Shown here: piece by piece, positions 43,528 to 52,779 of the stretch
How positions within the stretch are numbered: the stretch's first letter is position 1
How the letters are laid out: each line of letters opens with the position of its first letter
Source of the DNA: Ignavibacteria bacterium
GTDB lineage: Bacteria; Bacteroidota; Ignavibacteria; Ignavibacteriales; Melioribacteraceae
Direction: 5' to 3'
Length of the DNA stretch: 55,905 bases
NCBI GenBank assembly: GCA_009773205.1
Contig: WPAE01000026.1
Coordinates: 1 to 55,905 of the forward strand
The notes under the pieces: model-generated
Told to the model about the DNA's origin: nothing
The model's database searches: none
Seen by the model: the letters and a program-made list of their open reading frames with translations, nothing else
Position numbers and translations under genes: made by a program

Positions 43528-43631
43528 ATGAGCCTATTCTAAAAAGCCTCAAATTGAGTTTTTGCACTTTGAATTTGAGCAATAATCAAAGCATTTTTTC
43601 ATCCGAAAATACCTTTTTATAGTAGGCTCAT
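43528..43631. repeat. Family C dispersed repeat, copy 3 (inverted)
   Basis: Bounded by ATGAGCCTATTCTAAAAAGC and TTTATAGTAGGCTCAT, the reverse of copy 2 with few changes, including CTCAAATTGAG and CTTTGAATTTGAGC. It occupies a third of the 340-base gap 43477-43816. Confidence 0.8.
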
Positions 43632-43645
43632 TTATTACAAGGTAT

Positions 43646-43677
43646 GTTTCCATTAGAATCTTCATTGCTTATCTTTG
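43646..43677 (+). promoter_or_regulatory. Possible proS promoter
   Basis: GTTTC followed after about 20 bases by TATCTTTG (43670-43677), a good match to the TAnnTTTG box. It lies 140 bases before the proS ATG, with a 9-bp hairpin in between. Confidence 0.4.
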
Positions 43678-43700
43678 CACCGCCTATCGTAAAATTGGCC

Positions 43701-43730
43701 TGTCACACTGAGCGGAGTCGAAGTGTGACA
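43701..43730. repeat. Hairpin repeat TGTCACACT...AGTGTGACA
   Basis: A perfect 9-bp inverted repeat around GAGCGGAGTCGA, followed by GCCTCGACTGCGCTCGGC. This type of word recurs as an intergenic repeat in related genomes. It lies in the proS leader region. Confidence 0.55.
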
Positions 43731-43816
43731 AACAGAAAACAGCACATGCCTCGACTGCGCTCGGCTTGACTAAACAAGTTTTTGTTTTAGTCCAAATTAA
43801 TTACACAAATAACATT

Positions 43817-45502
43817 ATGAGATTAAGCAAATCATTCATACCAACTCTGAAGGAAGTTCCTTCAGAAGCAGTTATTCCAAGTCATATTTTAATGATTCGC
43901 GCTGGATTAGTGCGCCAGCTTTCTGCCGGAATTTATTCTTGGCTGCCGCTTGGCTACAAAGTCTTAAGAAAAGTTATGGATATTATTCGCGAAGAAATGA
44001 ATGCAATCGGCGGACAGGAATTTCATTTCCCTGGATTGAACCCAAAAGAAATTTGGGAACAAACCGGACGCGTTGAAGCTTTCGGAGATATTCTTTTTCA
44101 TGTTAAGAACCGCGAGTATGTTTTAGCTCCGACTCACGAAGAGATTGTTGCTTATCATGCTAAAGGCGCTATTGTTTCTTATAAAGATATGCCGCAAATC
44201 TGGTATCAGATTCAAACCAAGTTTAGAAATGAACCAAGACCAAGAAGCGGTGTAATACGCGGAAGACAGTTTATTATGAAAGATGCTTACACACTCGACC
44301 GTGATACTGCGGGTTTGGATGTTGGTTATGCTTTGCACGATAAAGCTTACCGCTCAATTTTTGATAGATGCGGATTGAAATATTTTGTTGTTGGTGCTTC
44401 TAGCGGCGCGATGGGCGGAAGCAAGAGCGAAGAGTTTATGGTTAAAAGTGAAGCCGGTGAAGATACAGTGGCTTACTGCGAAAAATGTCAGTACGCTGCT
44501 AATTCGGAAGTTGCTCAGTCTGTTGCCGAACCAGCAAAGAAACACGACGAGAGCAAAACAGTTTACGAAATTTCTACTCCAAACGTTAAATCAATTGATG
44601 AGCTTTGTGAGTTCTTAAAAATTCATGAACATGAAACCGCAAAGAGCCGAGTTTATATGCACGATGATAAACCGGTTCTTGTTCTTACGCTTGGCAACAA
44701 TGAAGTTAATGAAACCAAACTCACCAATGCGCTTGGTGGTAACGTACGTCCGTGTCATCCAGATGAATTAAAAGAAATTTCTGGTGCAGATGCCGGCTCT
44801 ATTGGACCAATAGGATTTAAATATAGAATCATTGCGGATAATCTTTTGAAAGAAGCAAATAATTTGTACAGCGGCGCAAACAAGAATAATTTTCACATTG
44901 GCGGAATTGATTTAACACGCGACGTTCCCGGCATAGAATATTTTGATTTACGTACAGCAGAAAGCGGTGAAAAATGTATCCGCTGCAGCTCCACTTTGGA
45001 AGTATTTAAAGCAATTGAGCTTGGACATATTTTTAAACTTGGGACAAAATATTCTGAAGCGCTTGGTGTTTTATTTTTAGATGCAAACGGAAAGGAACAA
45101 CATGTTGTAATGGGAAGCTACGGAATTGGTGTTGAAAGAATTTTAGCATGTTTCATAGAGCAGAATTATGATGAAAAAGGATTAACATGGAAAGAACCAC
45201 TCGCACCTTTTGACATTCATTTAGTAGGTTTGAATATGAAGAGCGCACTTGTTTCTGAAGCGGCAGAAAAACTTTATAAGCAATTAGCCGAAGAAGGCTA
45301 CGAAGTTCTGTTTGATGATAGGCTTGATGGAAGCGCCGGCGTAAAATTTAACGATGCAGATTTATTAGGAATGCCAATTCAAATTATTGTTGGCGAGAAA
45401 AACCTTAAAGAAGGCAAAATAGAAATAAAAAACAGGCGCACCGGCGAAAAGAAAATTGTTGAGCTTGATAAACTGCTCGACTCACTTCAACAACCGGTTT
45501 AA
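43817..45502 (+). CDS. proS: Prolyl-tRNA synthetase (bacterial type)
   Basis: The start is the ATG at 43817 (561 residues, MRLSKSFIPTLKEVPSEA), where the family normally begins; an upstream in-frame start would add 17 repeat-derived residues. Class II motifs: motif 2 FRNEPRPRSGVIRGRQFIMKD (shortened here to its core RSGVIRGRQF), motif 3 GSYGIGVERILACF, and a YbaK-like editing insertion between (about 230-390, with LVLTLGNNEVNETKL). The C-terminal anticodon domain ends the protein. Essential translation gene; single-gene unit or with rsmI downstream. Confidence 0.96.
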   Translation: MRLSKSFIPTLKEVPSEAVIPSHILMIRAGLVRQLSAGIYSWLPLGYKVLRKVMDIIREEMNAIGGQEFHFPGLNPKEIWEQTGRVEAFGDILFHVKNREYVLAPTHEEIVAYHAKGAIVSYKDMPQIWYQIQTKFRNEPRPRSGVIRGRQFIMKDAYTLDRDTAGLDVGYALHDKAYRSIFDRCGLKYFVVGASSGAMGGSKSEEFMVKSEAGEDTVAYCEKCQYAANSEVAQSVAEPAKKHDESKTVYEISTPNVKSIDELCEFLKIHEHETAKSRVYMHDDKPVLVLTLGNNEVNETKLTNALGGNVRPCHPDELKEISGADAGSIGPIGFKYRIIADNLLKEANNLYSGANKNNFHIGGIDLTRDVPGIEYFDLRTAESGEKCIRCSSTLEVFKAIELGHIFKLGTKYSEALGVLFLDANGKEQHVVMGSYGIGVERILACFIEQNYDEKGLTWKEPLAPFDIHLVGLNMKSALVSEAAEKLYKQLAEEGYEVLFDDRLDGSAGVKFNDADLLGMPIQIIVGEKNLKEGKIEIKNRRTGEKKIVELDKLLDSLQQPV

Positions 45503-45504
45503 AA

Positions 45505-45565
45505 ATTAACCGCAAAGACGCAGAGAACGCTAAGTTTCTCCGCGCCTTTGCGCCTCTGCGGTAAA
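45505..45565. repeat. Imperfect inverted repeat between proS and rsmI
   Basis: CCGCAAAGACGCAGAG and GCGCCTCTGCGG form an imperfect stem with a TTTCTCCGCG loop region. It occupies the whole spacer and ends right before the rsmI ATG, so it may affect termination or translation. Confidence 0.55.
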
Positions 45566-46285
45566 ATGAAACCAATACTTTACATAGTATCTACTCCAAT
45601 CGGCAACTACGAAGACATTACGCTTCGCGCGCTAAACTTTCTTAAAGAAGTTGATTTCATAATCTGCGAAGAACTTAAAGAAGCCAGACGATTACTTTCT
45701 CACTACAAAATCGAGAAAGAATTATTATCGCTTAACGAACACAACGAAGAAGAATCTTCAAGAGAAGTTTTAAGTAAGATAAAAGAAGGTAAATCCGCAG
45801 CGTTAATTTCAGATTGCGGAACTCCGCTCTTTTCGGATCCCGGAACTCAGCTAGTTCAAATGTGCATTGAAGCAAAGATTGACGTTGTTCCAATTCCAGG
45901 CGCAAGTTCTTTAATGGCTGCACTTGTCGGTTCCGGATTTAAACCAGATAAATTTTACTTTGCTGGATGGCTTTCCCCCAAAAGTGAAATCAGAAAAAAA
46001 GAGTTGCTCCGTTTAAAAAGCATGAAAGAAATAATTGTATTGATGGAAACTCCTTATCGTTTGAAAGCAATTCTTGCAGATGTTTCAAAAACATTCGGAG
46101 AGAAAACTAATCTCGTTGTTGCTTTCGATCTTACGCTTCCGACCGAAAAATTTTTTAGAGGAAATGCAGCACAACTGTTAAATCTTGCAGAAAAAAAGAA
46201 ATTGAAAGGTGAATTTGTTTTGTTAATAAACAACAAACACCCGTTCACGCAATCTTCTTTTTCCAAAAGATATGCGCTTGAATAG
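45566..46285 (+). CDS. rsmI: 16S rRNA (cytidine-1402-2'-O)-methyltransferase RsmI
   Basis: Start at the ATG 45566 (MKPILYIVSTPIGN), because the in-frame TTG six codons earlier lies in the preceding inverted repeat. About 239 residues of the tetrapyrrole-methylase fold: STPIGNYEDITLRAL (about 9-23), SDCGTPLFSDPG (about 87-98), PIPGASSLMAAL and FAGWLSPK. These define RsmI (YraL). It methylates C1402 of 16S rRNA in the decoding site. It follows proS with a 63-base spacer. Confidence 0.95.
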   Translation: MKPILYIVSTPIGNYEDITLRALNFLKEVDFIICEELKEARRLLSHYKIEKELLSLNEHNEEESSREVLSKIKEGKSAALISDCGTPLFSDPGTQLVQMCIEAKIDVVPIPGASSLMAALVGSGFKPDKFYFAGWLSPKSEIRKKELLRLKSMKEIIVLMETPYRLKAILADVSKTFGEKTNLVVAFDLTLPTEKFFRGNAAQLLNLAEKKKLKGEFVLLINNKHPFTQSSFSKRYALE

Positions 46286-46363
46286 CTATTCCATTTTTAT
46301 TTAAGTTTGCCCAAAAGAAACTAACCAAAGAGTTTTTTGGTTATGTAAGTAAAGGAGAAAATT

Positions 46364-46909
46364 ATGTTACAAGTACAAGATGTTGATCTTACGCCAAATC
46401 CACAGGCGCTTAAGTTTATTTTAAATGAAAAACTGCTCGTAAGAGAAACGCGCAATTATAAATCGGCAGATGATGCTGTAAACGATCCGCTTGCACAAGG
46501 CATTTTTGCAATCGGCGGAGTCGTTTCTGTTTTTTATATGGATAAGTTCATTACGATTGAAAAGGACCCAAAGGTTGCGTGGGGAACAATTCAGCGCCCC
46601 TTTGTTGAATTCATAAAGAATTTTGAAAAAGCTAATATTCCTGCTGAAACAGATACGCTGCAAATGTCTAACGAAGAAGAAACTGCTCTGCTTAAAAAGA
46701 TTAACGAAATTTTAGATACGCGTGTGCGTCCTGCTTTAGCAGGAGATGGAGGCGGACTTGAAGTTGTAGGACTTGAAGGAAATACTTTACGAATCCGGTA
46801 TCAAGGCGCTTGCGGAAGCTGCCCAAGTTCAATACGCGGAACTTTAGTTGCAATCGAAAACTTACTTCGCCGCGAAGTAAATCCTACAATTGAAGTTATT
46901 TCGGGATAA
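46364..46909 (+). CDS. nfuA: Nfu-type Fe-S scaffold/carrier protein
   Basis: 181 residues: an Nfu_N domain (about 1-90, NPQALKFILNEKLL) and a C-terminal NifU-like domain with the cluster motif GACGSCPSS (C150, C153). It binds a [4Fe-4S] cluster at a dimer interface and hands it to target enzymes. This two-domain layout matches eukaryotic NFU1 and many Bacteroidota proteins; the symbol is by family analogy. GGAG 8 bases before the ATG at 46364. The clients here could include the Fe-S enzymes of the purine-type cluster (inference). Confidence 0.9.
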   Translation: MLQVQDVDLTPNPQALKFILNEKLLVRETRNYKSADDAVNDPLAQGIFAIGGVVSVFYMDKFITIEKDPKVAWGTIQRPFVEFIKNFEKANIPAETDTLQMSNEEETALLKKINEILDTRVRPALAGDGGGLEVVGLEGNTLRIRYQGACGSCPSSIRGTLVAIENLLRREVNPTIEVISG

Positions 46910-47051
46910 AATTTCCAAATATAGTGTGGCTATGTTACTAACAAGAATGAGAAGCCCGCAAATCTTTACAGACTGAGAGGTGAAAAACTTGTTCGTAATT
47001 TTGACCATTTCTATAGAGGCATTTAATTAAATTTTGTTTAACATTCGGACA

Positions 47052-48032
47052 ATGAAAGTAAAAGAACCATTATTTGATTATATAAGCCCCGACACTAATT
47101 ATCAAATCAAAAAGGGCGACTGTTTGACCGTTGTAAAAAGTCTTGAGGACAGAAAGTTTGATCTTATTTTGACCTCTCCGCCTTATAACGTTGGGAAATC
47201 CTACGAAACAAAAACCAGCATTGAAAAATATTTAGAGACCCAAGAAGAAATTATTGACGAGCTTGTTCGGACACTCTCCGACAAAGGAAATTTATGCTGG
47301 CAGGTTGGCAACTACGTGGACAAAGGTGAAATTTTTCCACTGGATATTTACTATTATCAAATATTTAAAAAGCACGGACTAAAACTTCGGAATAGAATAA
47401 TCTGGCATTTCGGACACGGGCTGCACGCGAGTAACCGTTTTAGTGGGCGCTACGAGACATTACTTTGGTTTAGCAAAACAGACGATTATATTTTTAATCT
47501 TGACAACGTTAGAGTTCCATCAAAATATCCTGGAAAACTTCATTTCAAAGGACCAAAGAAAGGACTGCCTTCCGGCAATCCTCTTGGTAAAAATCCTAGT
47601 GACATTTGGGAAATTATTCAGCAAGATTGGGAAAATGGGATGTGGGACATTCCTAATGTAAAATCCAATCATCCCGAAAAGACTGGGCATCCTTGCCAAT
47701 TTCCGATCGAACTGGTTGAAAGATGTGTTCTCGCATTGACCAACGAAAACAGTTGGGTGCTTGATCCCTTTTCGGGTGTTGGCTCAACCGTTCTTGGAGC
47801 AGTAAAAAATAATCGGAACGCAATTGGAATTGAAAAAGAGGAAGAGTACTGTAAAATTGCAAAGCAAAGAATAAAGGATTTCAATGAAGGAAAATTAAAA
47901 TTCAGACCAATAAACAAACCTATTCATAAGCCGACTGCGAATGATAAAATCGCTCAAATTCCTAAAGAATGGATGGTGCTTGAACATGTATACGGCAATG
48001 GAAAATCTAACGGCGAAAACGGAAAGCACTAA
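47052..48032 (+). CDS. DNA methyltransferase of a BglII-type R-M system (beta class)
   Basis: The start is the ATG at 47052 (326 residues) rather than the TTG six codons upstream. Motif IV TSPPYNVGKSY (about 43-53) precedes motif I DPFSGVGSTVLG (about 240-251) and the AdoMet acidic loop GIEKEEEYCKIA, which is the order of beta-class amino-methyltransferases. TSPPY occurs in both N4-cytosine and N6-adenine enzymes; M.BglII itself is an N4-cytosine enzyme, and the neighbour here is BglII-like, so m4C is favoured. The stop overlaps the next ATG by one base. Confidence 0.92.
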   Translation: MKVKEPLFDYISPDTNYQIKKGDCLTVVKSLEDRKFDLILTSPPYNVGKSYETKTSIEKYLETQEEIIDELVRTLSDKGNLCWQVGNYVDKGEIFPLDIYYYQIFKKHGLKLRNRIIWHFGHGLHASNRFSGRYETLLWFSKTDDYIFNLDNVRVPSKYPGKLHFKGPKKGLPSGNPLGKNPSDIWEIIQQDWENGMWDIPNVKSNHPEKTGHPCQFPIELVERCVLALTNENSWVLDPFSGVGSTVLGAVKNNRNAIGIEKEEEYCKIAKQRIKDFNEGKLKFRPINKPIHKPTANDKIAQIPKEWMVLEHVYGNGKSNGENGKH

Positions 48033-48646
48033 TGAAAATAGCGCAAAAGTATTCGCATTTGAACGGAGAAGAATATTTACTTGTTCATCATAAAAAACTT
48101 TACAAAGAAATCATTGATACCATTGCGAGCATTGACGCATCAAAACTTATGACAAAGGAAAGTAAAGAAAAAACCATGACTGGTAAAATGCTTTACAGCC
48201 CTATTGAGCTTAATAAAGCATTCAACACAAAATTCAACAAACTAGGGTGGAATGAAAGCCGTTATCAATATTACATAACTACTGAACAAAAGTTGTTGCC
48301 TGAATTAATTACGCTTCCTTACGAAAAACAAAAGCAGTTTTTAATTTATAAGGGAATCAAAGAACCAATTTCCTCTTATAAACAAACCGACTTTGTAAAA
48401 GATCAAATTGCTGTTGAAGTTCAATTTGGGAAATATGCTTTTGTAGCTTTTGACTTGTTCGTTAAACATTTACTTTTTTATACTGGTGGCGTAATAAATC
48501 TTGGCATTGAAGTTTTGCCGACAAAAAAAATGCAAGCACAAATGAGTAGCGGTGTTGCTTATTACGAAGGTGAAGTTTATAACGTATTACGACACGGGCG
48601 CAATAATCCTCCTGTGCCATTGCTGATTTTAGGAATAGAACAATAA
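48032..48646 (+). CDS. Type II restriction endonuclease, BglII/BstYI family
   Basis: 204 residues. The catalytic block TDFVKDQIAVEVQFG gives D120, E129 and Q131; the Asp-(8)-Glu-x-Gln spacing equals the BglII active site (D84, E93, Q95). SSGVAYYEGEVYNVLRHG and VPLLILGIE are also characteristic. BglII cuts A^GATCT and BstYI R^GATCY, so a GATC-centred site is expected. It overlaps the methyltransferase gene by one base (TAATG). Several AGATCT sites occur in this window, which the methyltransferase must protect if the specificity is that of BglII. Confidence 0.88.
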   Translation: MKIAQKYSHLNGEEYLLVHHKKLYKEIIDTIASIDASKLMTKESKEKTMTGKMLYSPIELNKAFNTKFNKLGWNESRYQYYITTEQKLLPELITLPYEKQKQFLIYKGIKEPISSYKQTDFVKDQIAVEVQFGKYAFVAFDLFVKHLLFYTGGVINLGIEVLPTKKMQAQMSSGVAYYEGEVYNVLRHGRNNPPVPLLILGIEQ

Positions 48647-48865
48647 AAAACAGTCGGGTTAGTGTTTAGCACGCGTCACCACCAATTTAAAACATTACTT
48701 ACAACTAAAAAAAATATGAGAACTCTTGGTGGAGATGTGGGTGTTATAATACTCTTTTAATCATTATGAGTAAATTTCCAGCAGCCTACTGACATACTTT
48801 AGCAAATAACGTCGGTTTTTATTGAGTTTTAGATGTCCCATTAAAAGCTAATAAAAATCTTAGCT

Positions 48866-49007
48866 TTAACCCAAATTTTCCATTAGGAAAATTTGCCATA
48901 CGGGCCGACAGGCATTAAGTCATTTATAGTAAATAACTTATGTAAGATTTTTAATTTATAAAGACAATTAAAATCTTACCATGCTTGTCGGGGTTAACCC
49001 CGTCCCG
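48866..49007. repeat. Family A dispersed repeat, copy 5
   Basis: From TTAACCCAAATTTTCC to GGGGTTAACCCCGTCCCG. Contains a long hairpin GTAAGATTTTTAATT...AATTAAAATCTTAC. The rest of the gap 48647-49056 shows no gene. Confidence 0.85.
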
Positions 49008-49056
49008 TTTGCTTAACTGCTCGTTGATAATCAAGAGGTTTACAAAGATTTTTTTG

Positions 49057-50313
49057 CTAAAGTATATCATCCTTTTTTTCTTCAAATCTCGAAACCGGCT
49101 TTTTCCTTCCTTTTAAGAAATAAGCAAATACCAATAAAATAATTACAGCGCCACTTGCAATGTAAACCCAATTAAGTGATGAACTTGGTACAGCTTTTTC
49201 TTTCCATTTTGCAATATGCGAATCAATTGTATCTTTGTTAGCATCGGTCATCATATTGTTTTCAATAAGTATCGGAATCCAAACCGGTTCTACAATTTTA
49301 AAATAAACGCTGTCTGTAAAAGCATAATAAATATTTTCAGATTCGCTGCTACTCTTGACTCCAAAGTTTTTTAACTCATCGCCAATAAATGAAGTAACAC
49401 TGGCTACAAACTGCTCTCCAGATCTAAACTGAAGCATAGAAATTTTCTTTTCTCTGAACAATTTGCTGACTTGTCCCCACATTTCATCATTAACACGGAA
49501 ATTCCAATCGGCAAACATTGCGTCTATGTTTGCTATCTGCGCAGTTTTGTCTTTTCTGGTTAAATAAACTTCGGCTAATTTGGGACCAATCTGCCTCCAG
49601 ACTTTGTTGAAATCTTGATACTGCATTTTCATTTCGCCAAGGTCATCGGGAGTTAGCTCTGTAACTTTCATATACTGAACATTATCTGCGATAGTTCTTT
49701 CGATGTTGTAAAACAAATTGCCCGCATCTATTTTTGTGTAAATATTTTGCCTTTCCGTTTCGTTAAACCCGCTTGGCATTTGAACAAACTCTGCAAGTAA
49801 GCTATCTACAATACCACGTACAAGTTCGTCTCTTTGCTGAATGTTGGCTTTTAGTTGGGCAACTAATTGTTGAAGCGATGCAATTGTTTGAGCATCTTTT
49901 GCGCTGCGTATTTGCAAAGTTCTTATCTGTGCAATCAATCCTTGGTTTTCTTGACTGATAGTAGAAATTTTATCTTTGAGATTTCCAACTTCGGTTGTTA
50001 ATTCCGTTATTTGTGCAAAATCTCCTTTGCGGGTTTCTACTGCAAGTTCAATTTTAGCAAAAGAAGATTCAAAATTTTCCGGATAGAGTGAGTTATCTAA
50101 CAAGTTTTTATCGGAAAGAAAATCGCTCTTTAACTTTGCAATATTCTCAGAAATTGTATTGCATTCATCAAGTGAAGCCGCATTTTTAATAGCTGTTTCA
50201 AGCTGTTGATAGCGGGCTTTAAAATTTTGTGTCTTTTCGTAATCGGATTGAGCTTTAAGCGCACCGGATAAAGCAAAAACAAATAAAACACCAGTGAGTA
50301 AAATTATTTTCAT
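49057..50313 (-). CDS. Membrane-anchored periplasmic coiled-coil protein, unknown function
   Basis: 418 residues: signal peptide (about 1-21, ends GALKAQ), a helical N-terminal part with heptads and an evident coiled coil at about 95-165 (VGNLKDKISTISQENQGLIA, then QLVAQLKANIQQRDEL), a globular middle, and a C-terminal transmembrane helix (about 384-404, VYIASGAVIILLVFAYFL) with a KGRKK stop-transfer signal. Topology predicts the bulk on the periplasmic side. It overlaps the lipoprotein gene upstream by 4 bases (ATGA), so the two probably form an envelope pair. No family recognised. Confidence 0.75.
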   Translation of the reverse strand: MKIILLTGVLFVFALSGALKAQSDYEKTQNFKARYQQLETAIKNAASLDECNTISENIAKLKSDFLSDKNLLDNSLYPENFESSFAKIELAVETRKGDFAQITELTTEVGNLKDKISTISQENQGLIAQIRTLQIRSAKDAQTIASLQQLVAQLKANIQQRDELVRGIVDSLLAEFVQMPSGFNETERQNIYTKIDAGNLFYNIERTIADNVQYMKVTELTPDDLGEMKMQYQDFNKVWRQIGPKLAEVYLTRKDKTAQIANIDAMFADWNFRVNDEMWGQVSKLFREKKISMLQFRSGEQFVASVTSFIGDELKNFGVKSSSESENIYYAFTDSVYFKIVEPVWIPILIENNMMTDANKDTIDSHIAKWKEKAVPSSSLNWVYIASGAVIILLVFAYFLKGRKKPVSRFEEKKDDIL

Positions 50314-50768
50314 TTTTGTTGCCTCATTATGCCTGTGTAATTCAGCAAATATTTACTTGGTGCATCTAACAATTCAATATTTGGTGCTTTTTGATTAAAA
50401 GCAGGCGATGCCATTCCCTTTGTTTCAGATATTGTAATTTTGTTTTCGAGCTTCATTCCGCTTTCAACAGATTCGAAAACGTAAACACTCTTAAACTCTT
50501 TGGCTGTTAAAAAATAATAACCTGCTTTATCGCGTATTATTCTTATTTCTTTTCCTATGTAATTTGTCGAGTCGTTAAATTCTTCAAAAAATAATGGCTT
50601 TACGTTTAGTGTAAACGAATAGCGTGGTTCGGTTATGTTTCCTTTTGCGTCAACTTTTAAAGCGTTTTCTATTGGCCAAGCATATTCTGCCGGTTTTAAT
50701 GTTAAAGTTGTGCATGCAGAAGCAGTCAAAAAAACTATTATCAAAGCGAAAACTGTTCTAGGCAGCAT
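50310..50768 (-). CDS. Lipoprotein of unknown function
   Basis: 152 residues with a clear lipobox (FLTASAC, Cys19), after which the mature protein starts TTLTLKPAEYAW. A central beta-rich segment (PRYSFTLNVKPLFFEEF, then GKEIRIIRDKAGYYFLTAKE) resembles a small beta-sandwich, but I cannot name the family. It is encoded upstream of, and translationally coupled to, the membrane-anchored coiled-coil protein 49057-50313. The ATG at 50768 has AAAGAGGA upstream. Confidence 0.75.
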   Translation of the reverse strand: MLPRTVFALIIVFLTASACTTLTLKPAEYAWPIENALKVDAKGNITEPRYSFTLNVKPLFFEEFNDSTNYIGKEIRIIRDKAGYYFLTAKEFKSVYVFESVESGMKLENKITISETKGMASPAFNQKAPNIELLDAPSKYLLNYTGIMRQQK

Positions 50769-50861
50769 AAAAATCCTCTTTCATATTTTTTAACTGTAGA
50801 AACATAATGAATTAGCTGCTATTTTGTAAGAGGATGTTTAGCAGAGCAAACTTTCTTAAGT

Positions 50862-52091
50862 TTGTACACTTTTGAAAATTTGAGGCTCGTTCAGTTGAAT
50901 CCTTACAAAGGTCTTAATAACATACCAAGAAGCGTGTGGGTTTTGTCTTTAGCTACACTAATCAACCGTTCAGGAACTATGGTTCTTCCTTTTCTTGCAA
51001 TTTATATAAATAGAGAAATTGGAGTTACACCAAGCGCTGCCGGAATGGTTTTAATGATTTACGGCTTCGGTGCGTTTTTAACTTCACCTTTTGTTGGAAA
51101 ACTCTCAGACAAAATAAGTTCTTTAACAGTAATGAGAATTTCTCTTTTTGCAACTGGCATTATGATTATTCTCTATTCTTTAATCACCGACTACATTTTA
51201 ATACTGTTAGTTACTTTTATATGGGCGGTAATCAGCGAAGCTTTTCGTCCAGCAAATTTGTCTTTGATTTCTTTTGAAACAACAAGCCAACAGCGCAAGA
51301 CAGCTTTTGCTCTTAACAGGCTTGCTATTAATCTAGGCATGAGCATTGGTCCGGTAATTGGCGGATTTCTAACTCAAGTAGATTACTCATTGCTTTTTTA
51401 CATCAACGGAGCGAGTTCAATTCTTTCTGGTTTATTCTTAAGCATGGTTAAGATTGAAGGAAGAGCCGCATCGCAAAAAGTTGATGCTGTACAAAGCAAA
51501 AATGAGATTAACAATAAGCAGCGTTTCAATCTTTTTAGCGATAAAAAATTTTTGTTTTTTATGGCGGCTCTAATTCCTGTAAATTTGGTTTACTTTCAGT
51601 TCCTTGGGGGATTGCCGCTATACATTGTGAATGAGCTTTGCTACTCGGAGGCAACGTTCGGATTGTTAATGTCTATCAACACAATTATGATTGTGCTTAT
51701 TGAAGTGCCATTAAATAACGCCATGGCAAATTGGGATGATAGAAAATCTTTGGCGCTTGGTTCTCTTCTTGCCGCAATTGGATTTGGGATGATGTGCCTT
51801 TCCTCTTCTTTAGTTTGGATTGTAATTACAATAATAATTTGGACTTTTGGCGAGATGATATTTTTCCCATCAAGCGCATCGTATAGTTCTGTAATTTCTC
51901 CAGAAGAACGGCGCGGCGAATATATGGGATATTATCAAATGGTTTTTAGTTTCGCTTTTATGTTTGGTCCTTGGCTTGGCGCAGTTGCTTTAGATAAACT
52001 TAATTCAACAATTCTTTGGAGCGGAGCTTTTGTTTTTGCTTCTGTTTCTACTTTTATGTTTATGCTAATGATGAAAAAGGAAACCAAATAA
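50862..52091 (+). CDS. MFS transporter
   Basis: About 409 residues with twelve hydrophobic segments. The MFS loop motif GKLSDKISSLTVMR is at about 76-89 and GPVIGGFLTQVDYSL near 165. No ATG starts the frame: possible starts are TTG at 50862 or TTG codons a few residues later, before NPYKGLNNIPRSVW, where relatives usually begin. It belongs to the drug/sugar exporter-like MFS groups (EmrD/MdtG-type by look); the substrate is unknown. Transcribed divergently from the lipoprotein gene. Confidence 0.85.
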   Translation: MYTFENLRLVQLNPYKGLNNIPRSVWVLSLATLINRSGTMVLPFLAIYINREIGVTPSAAGMVLMIYGFGAFLTSPFVGKLSDKISSLTVMRISLFATGIMIILYSLITDYILILLVTFIWAVISEAFRPANLSLISFETTSQQRKTAFALNRLAINLGMSIGPVIGGFLTQVDYSLLFYINGASSILSGLFLSMVKIEGRAASQKVDAVQSKNEINNKQRFNLFSDKKFLFFMAALIPVNLVYFQFLGGLPLYIVNELCYSEATFGLLMSINTIMIVLIEVPLNNAMANWDDRKSLALGSLLAAIGFGMMCLSSSLVWIVITIIIWTFGEMIFFPSSASYSSVISPEERRGEYMGYYQMVFSFAFMFGPWLGAVALDKLNSTILWSGAFVFASVSTFMFMLMMKKETK

Positions 52092-52163
52092 AATTCTTTT
52101 CTTTATCAAATTCAGTTTGTAATATTGTACTGCATATCAAAAAAAATTAGAAAGGATATTTTT

Positions 52164-52724
52164 ATGAAATCAATCAAATTGATGATGGCATTCTTACTTA
52201 TATTTACAACGGCTCATGTAATTGCGCAAGACCAAGCAGAGATGATGAAGAAGTGGCAAGATTATATGACGCCAAGCGCCGCGCACAAACAGTTTGAAAA
52301 AATTTGCGGAACTTGGAATGCCGAAATAATTCAGTACATGGGCGGGCAAGAAACAAAAGCAGAGGGTAAAGCCGTGTTTGAAATGATTCTTGGCGGCAGA
52401 TACATGAAATCTTCTTTCAATTCTACAATTATGGGCATGCCAATGGAAGGCTTTGGTTTAGATGCTTACGATAATTTAACTAAAGAATACATTTCAATTT
52501 GGCTTGATAATATGGGAACAGGCGTTTTGTATATGAAAGGTAAGTACGATGATGCCGCTATGAGTATGATTTACAATGGAGAAATGGTTGATCCGATGAC
52601 TGGTAATAATGTAAAAATAAGAACCGTTACTACTTACCACAACGATAATAAAATGATTTTTGATATGTTTACTGGTGAAGGAACAAAAGAAACAAAAAGT
52701 ATGACTGTTACATACACACGATAA
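52164..52724 (+). CDS. Exported DUF1579 protein
   Basis: 186 residues from the ATG at 52164, which has AAAGGA 9 bases upstream and begins a signal peptide (MKSIKLMMAFLLIFTTAHVIAQ); an earlier in-frame start would spoil it. The mature part matches DUF1579: MTPSAAHKQFEKICGTW, GRYMKSSFN, GFGLDAYDNLTKEYISIWLD. These are small lipocalin-like beta-barrels of unknown function, probably binding a hydrophobic ligand. Followed by a good terminator. Confidence 0.85.
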   Translation: MKSIKLMMAFLLIFTTAHVIAQDQAEMMKKWQDYMTPSAAHKQFEKICGTWNAEIIQYMGGQETKAEGKAVFEMILGGRYMKSSFNSTIMGMPMEGFGLDAYDNLTKEYISIWLDNMGTGVLYMKGKYDDAAMSMIYNGEMVDPMTGNNVKIRTVTTYHNDNKMIFDMFTGEGTKETKSMTVTYTR

Positions 52725-52742
52725 GTTTTTCCTGTCTTGACA

Positions 52743-52779
52743 AAGCCTGGAATCGCGTGAGGGCGTTCCGGGCTTTTTT
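52743..52779 (+). terminator. Rho-independent terminator after the DUF1579 gene
   Basis: AAGCCTGGAA and TTCCGGGCTT form a GC-rich stem with one mismatch around TCGCGTGAGGGCG, followed by a run of T (TTTTTTATTTC). It reaches the end of the convergent gene. Confidence 0.85.
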
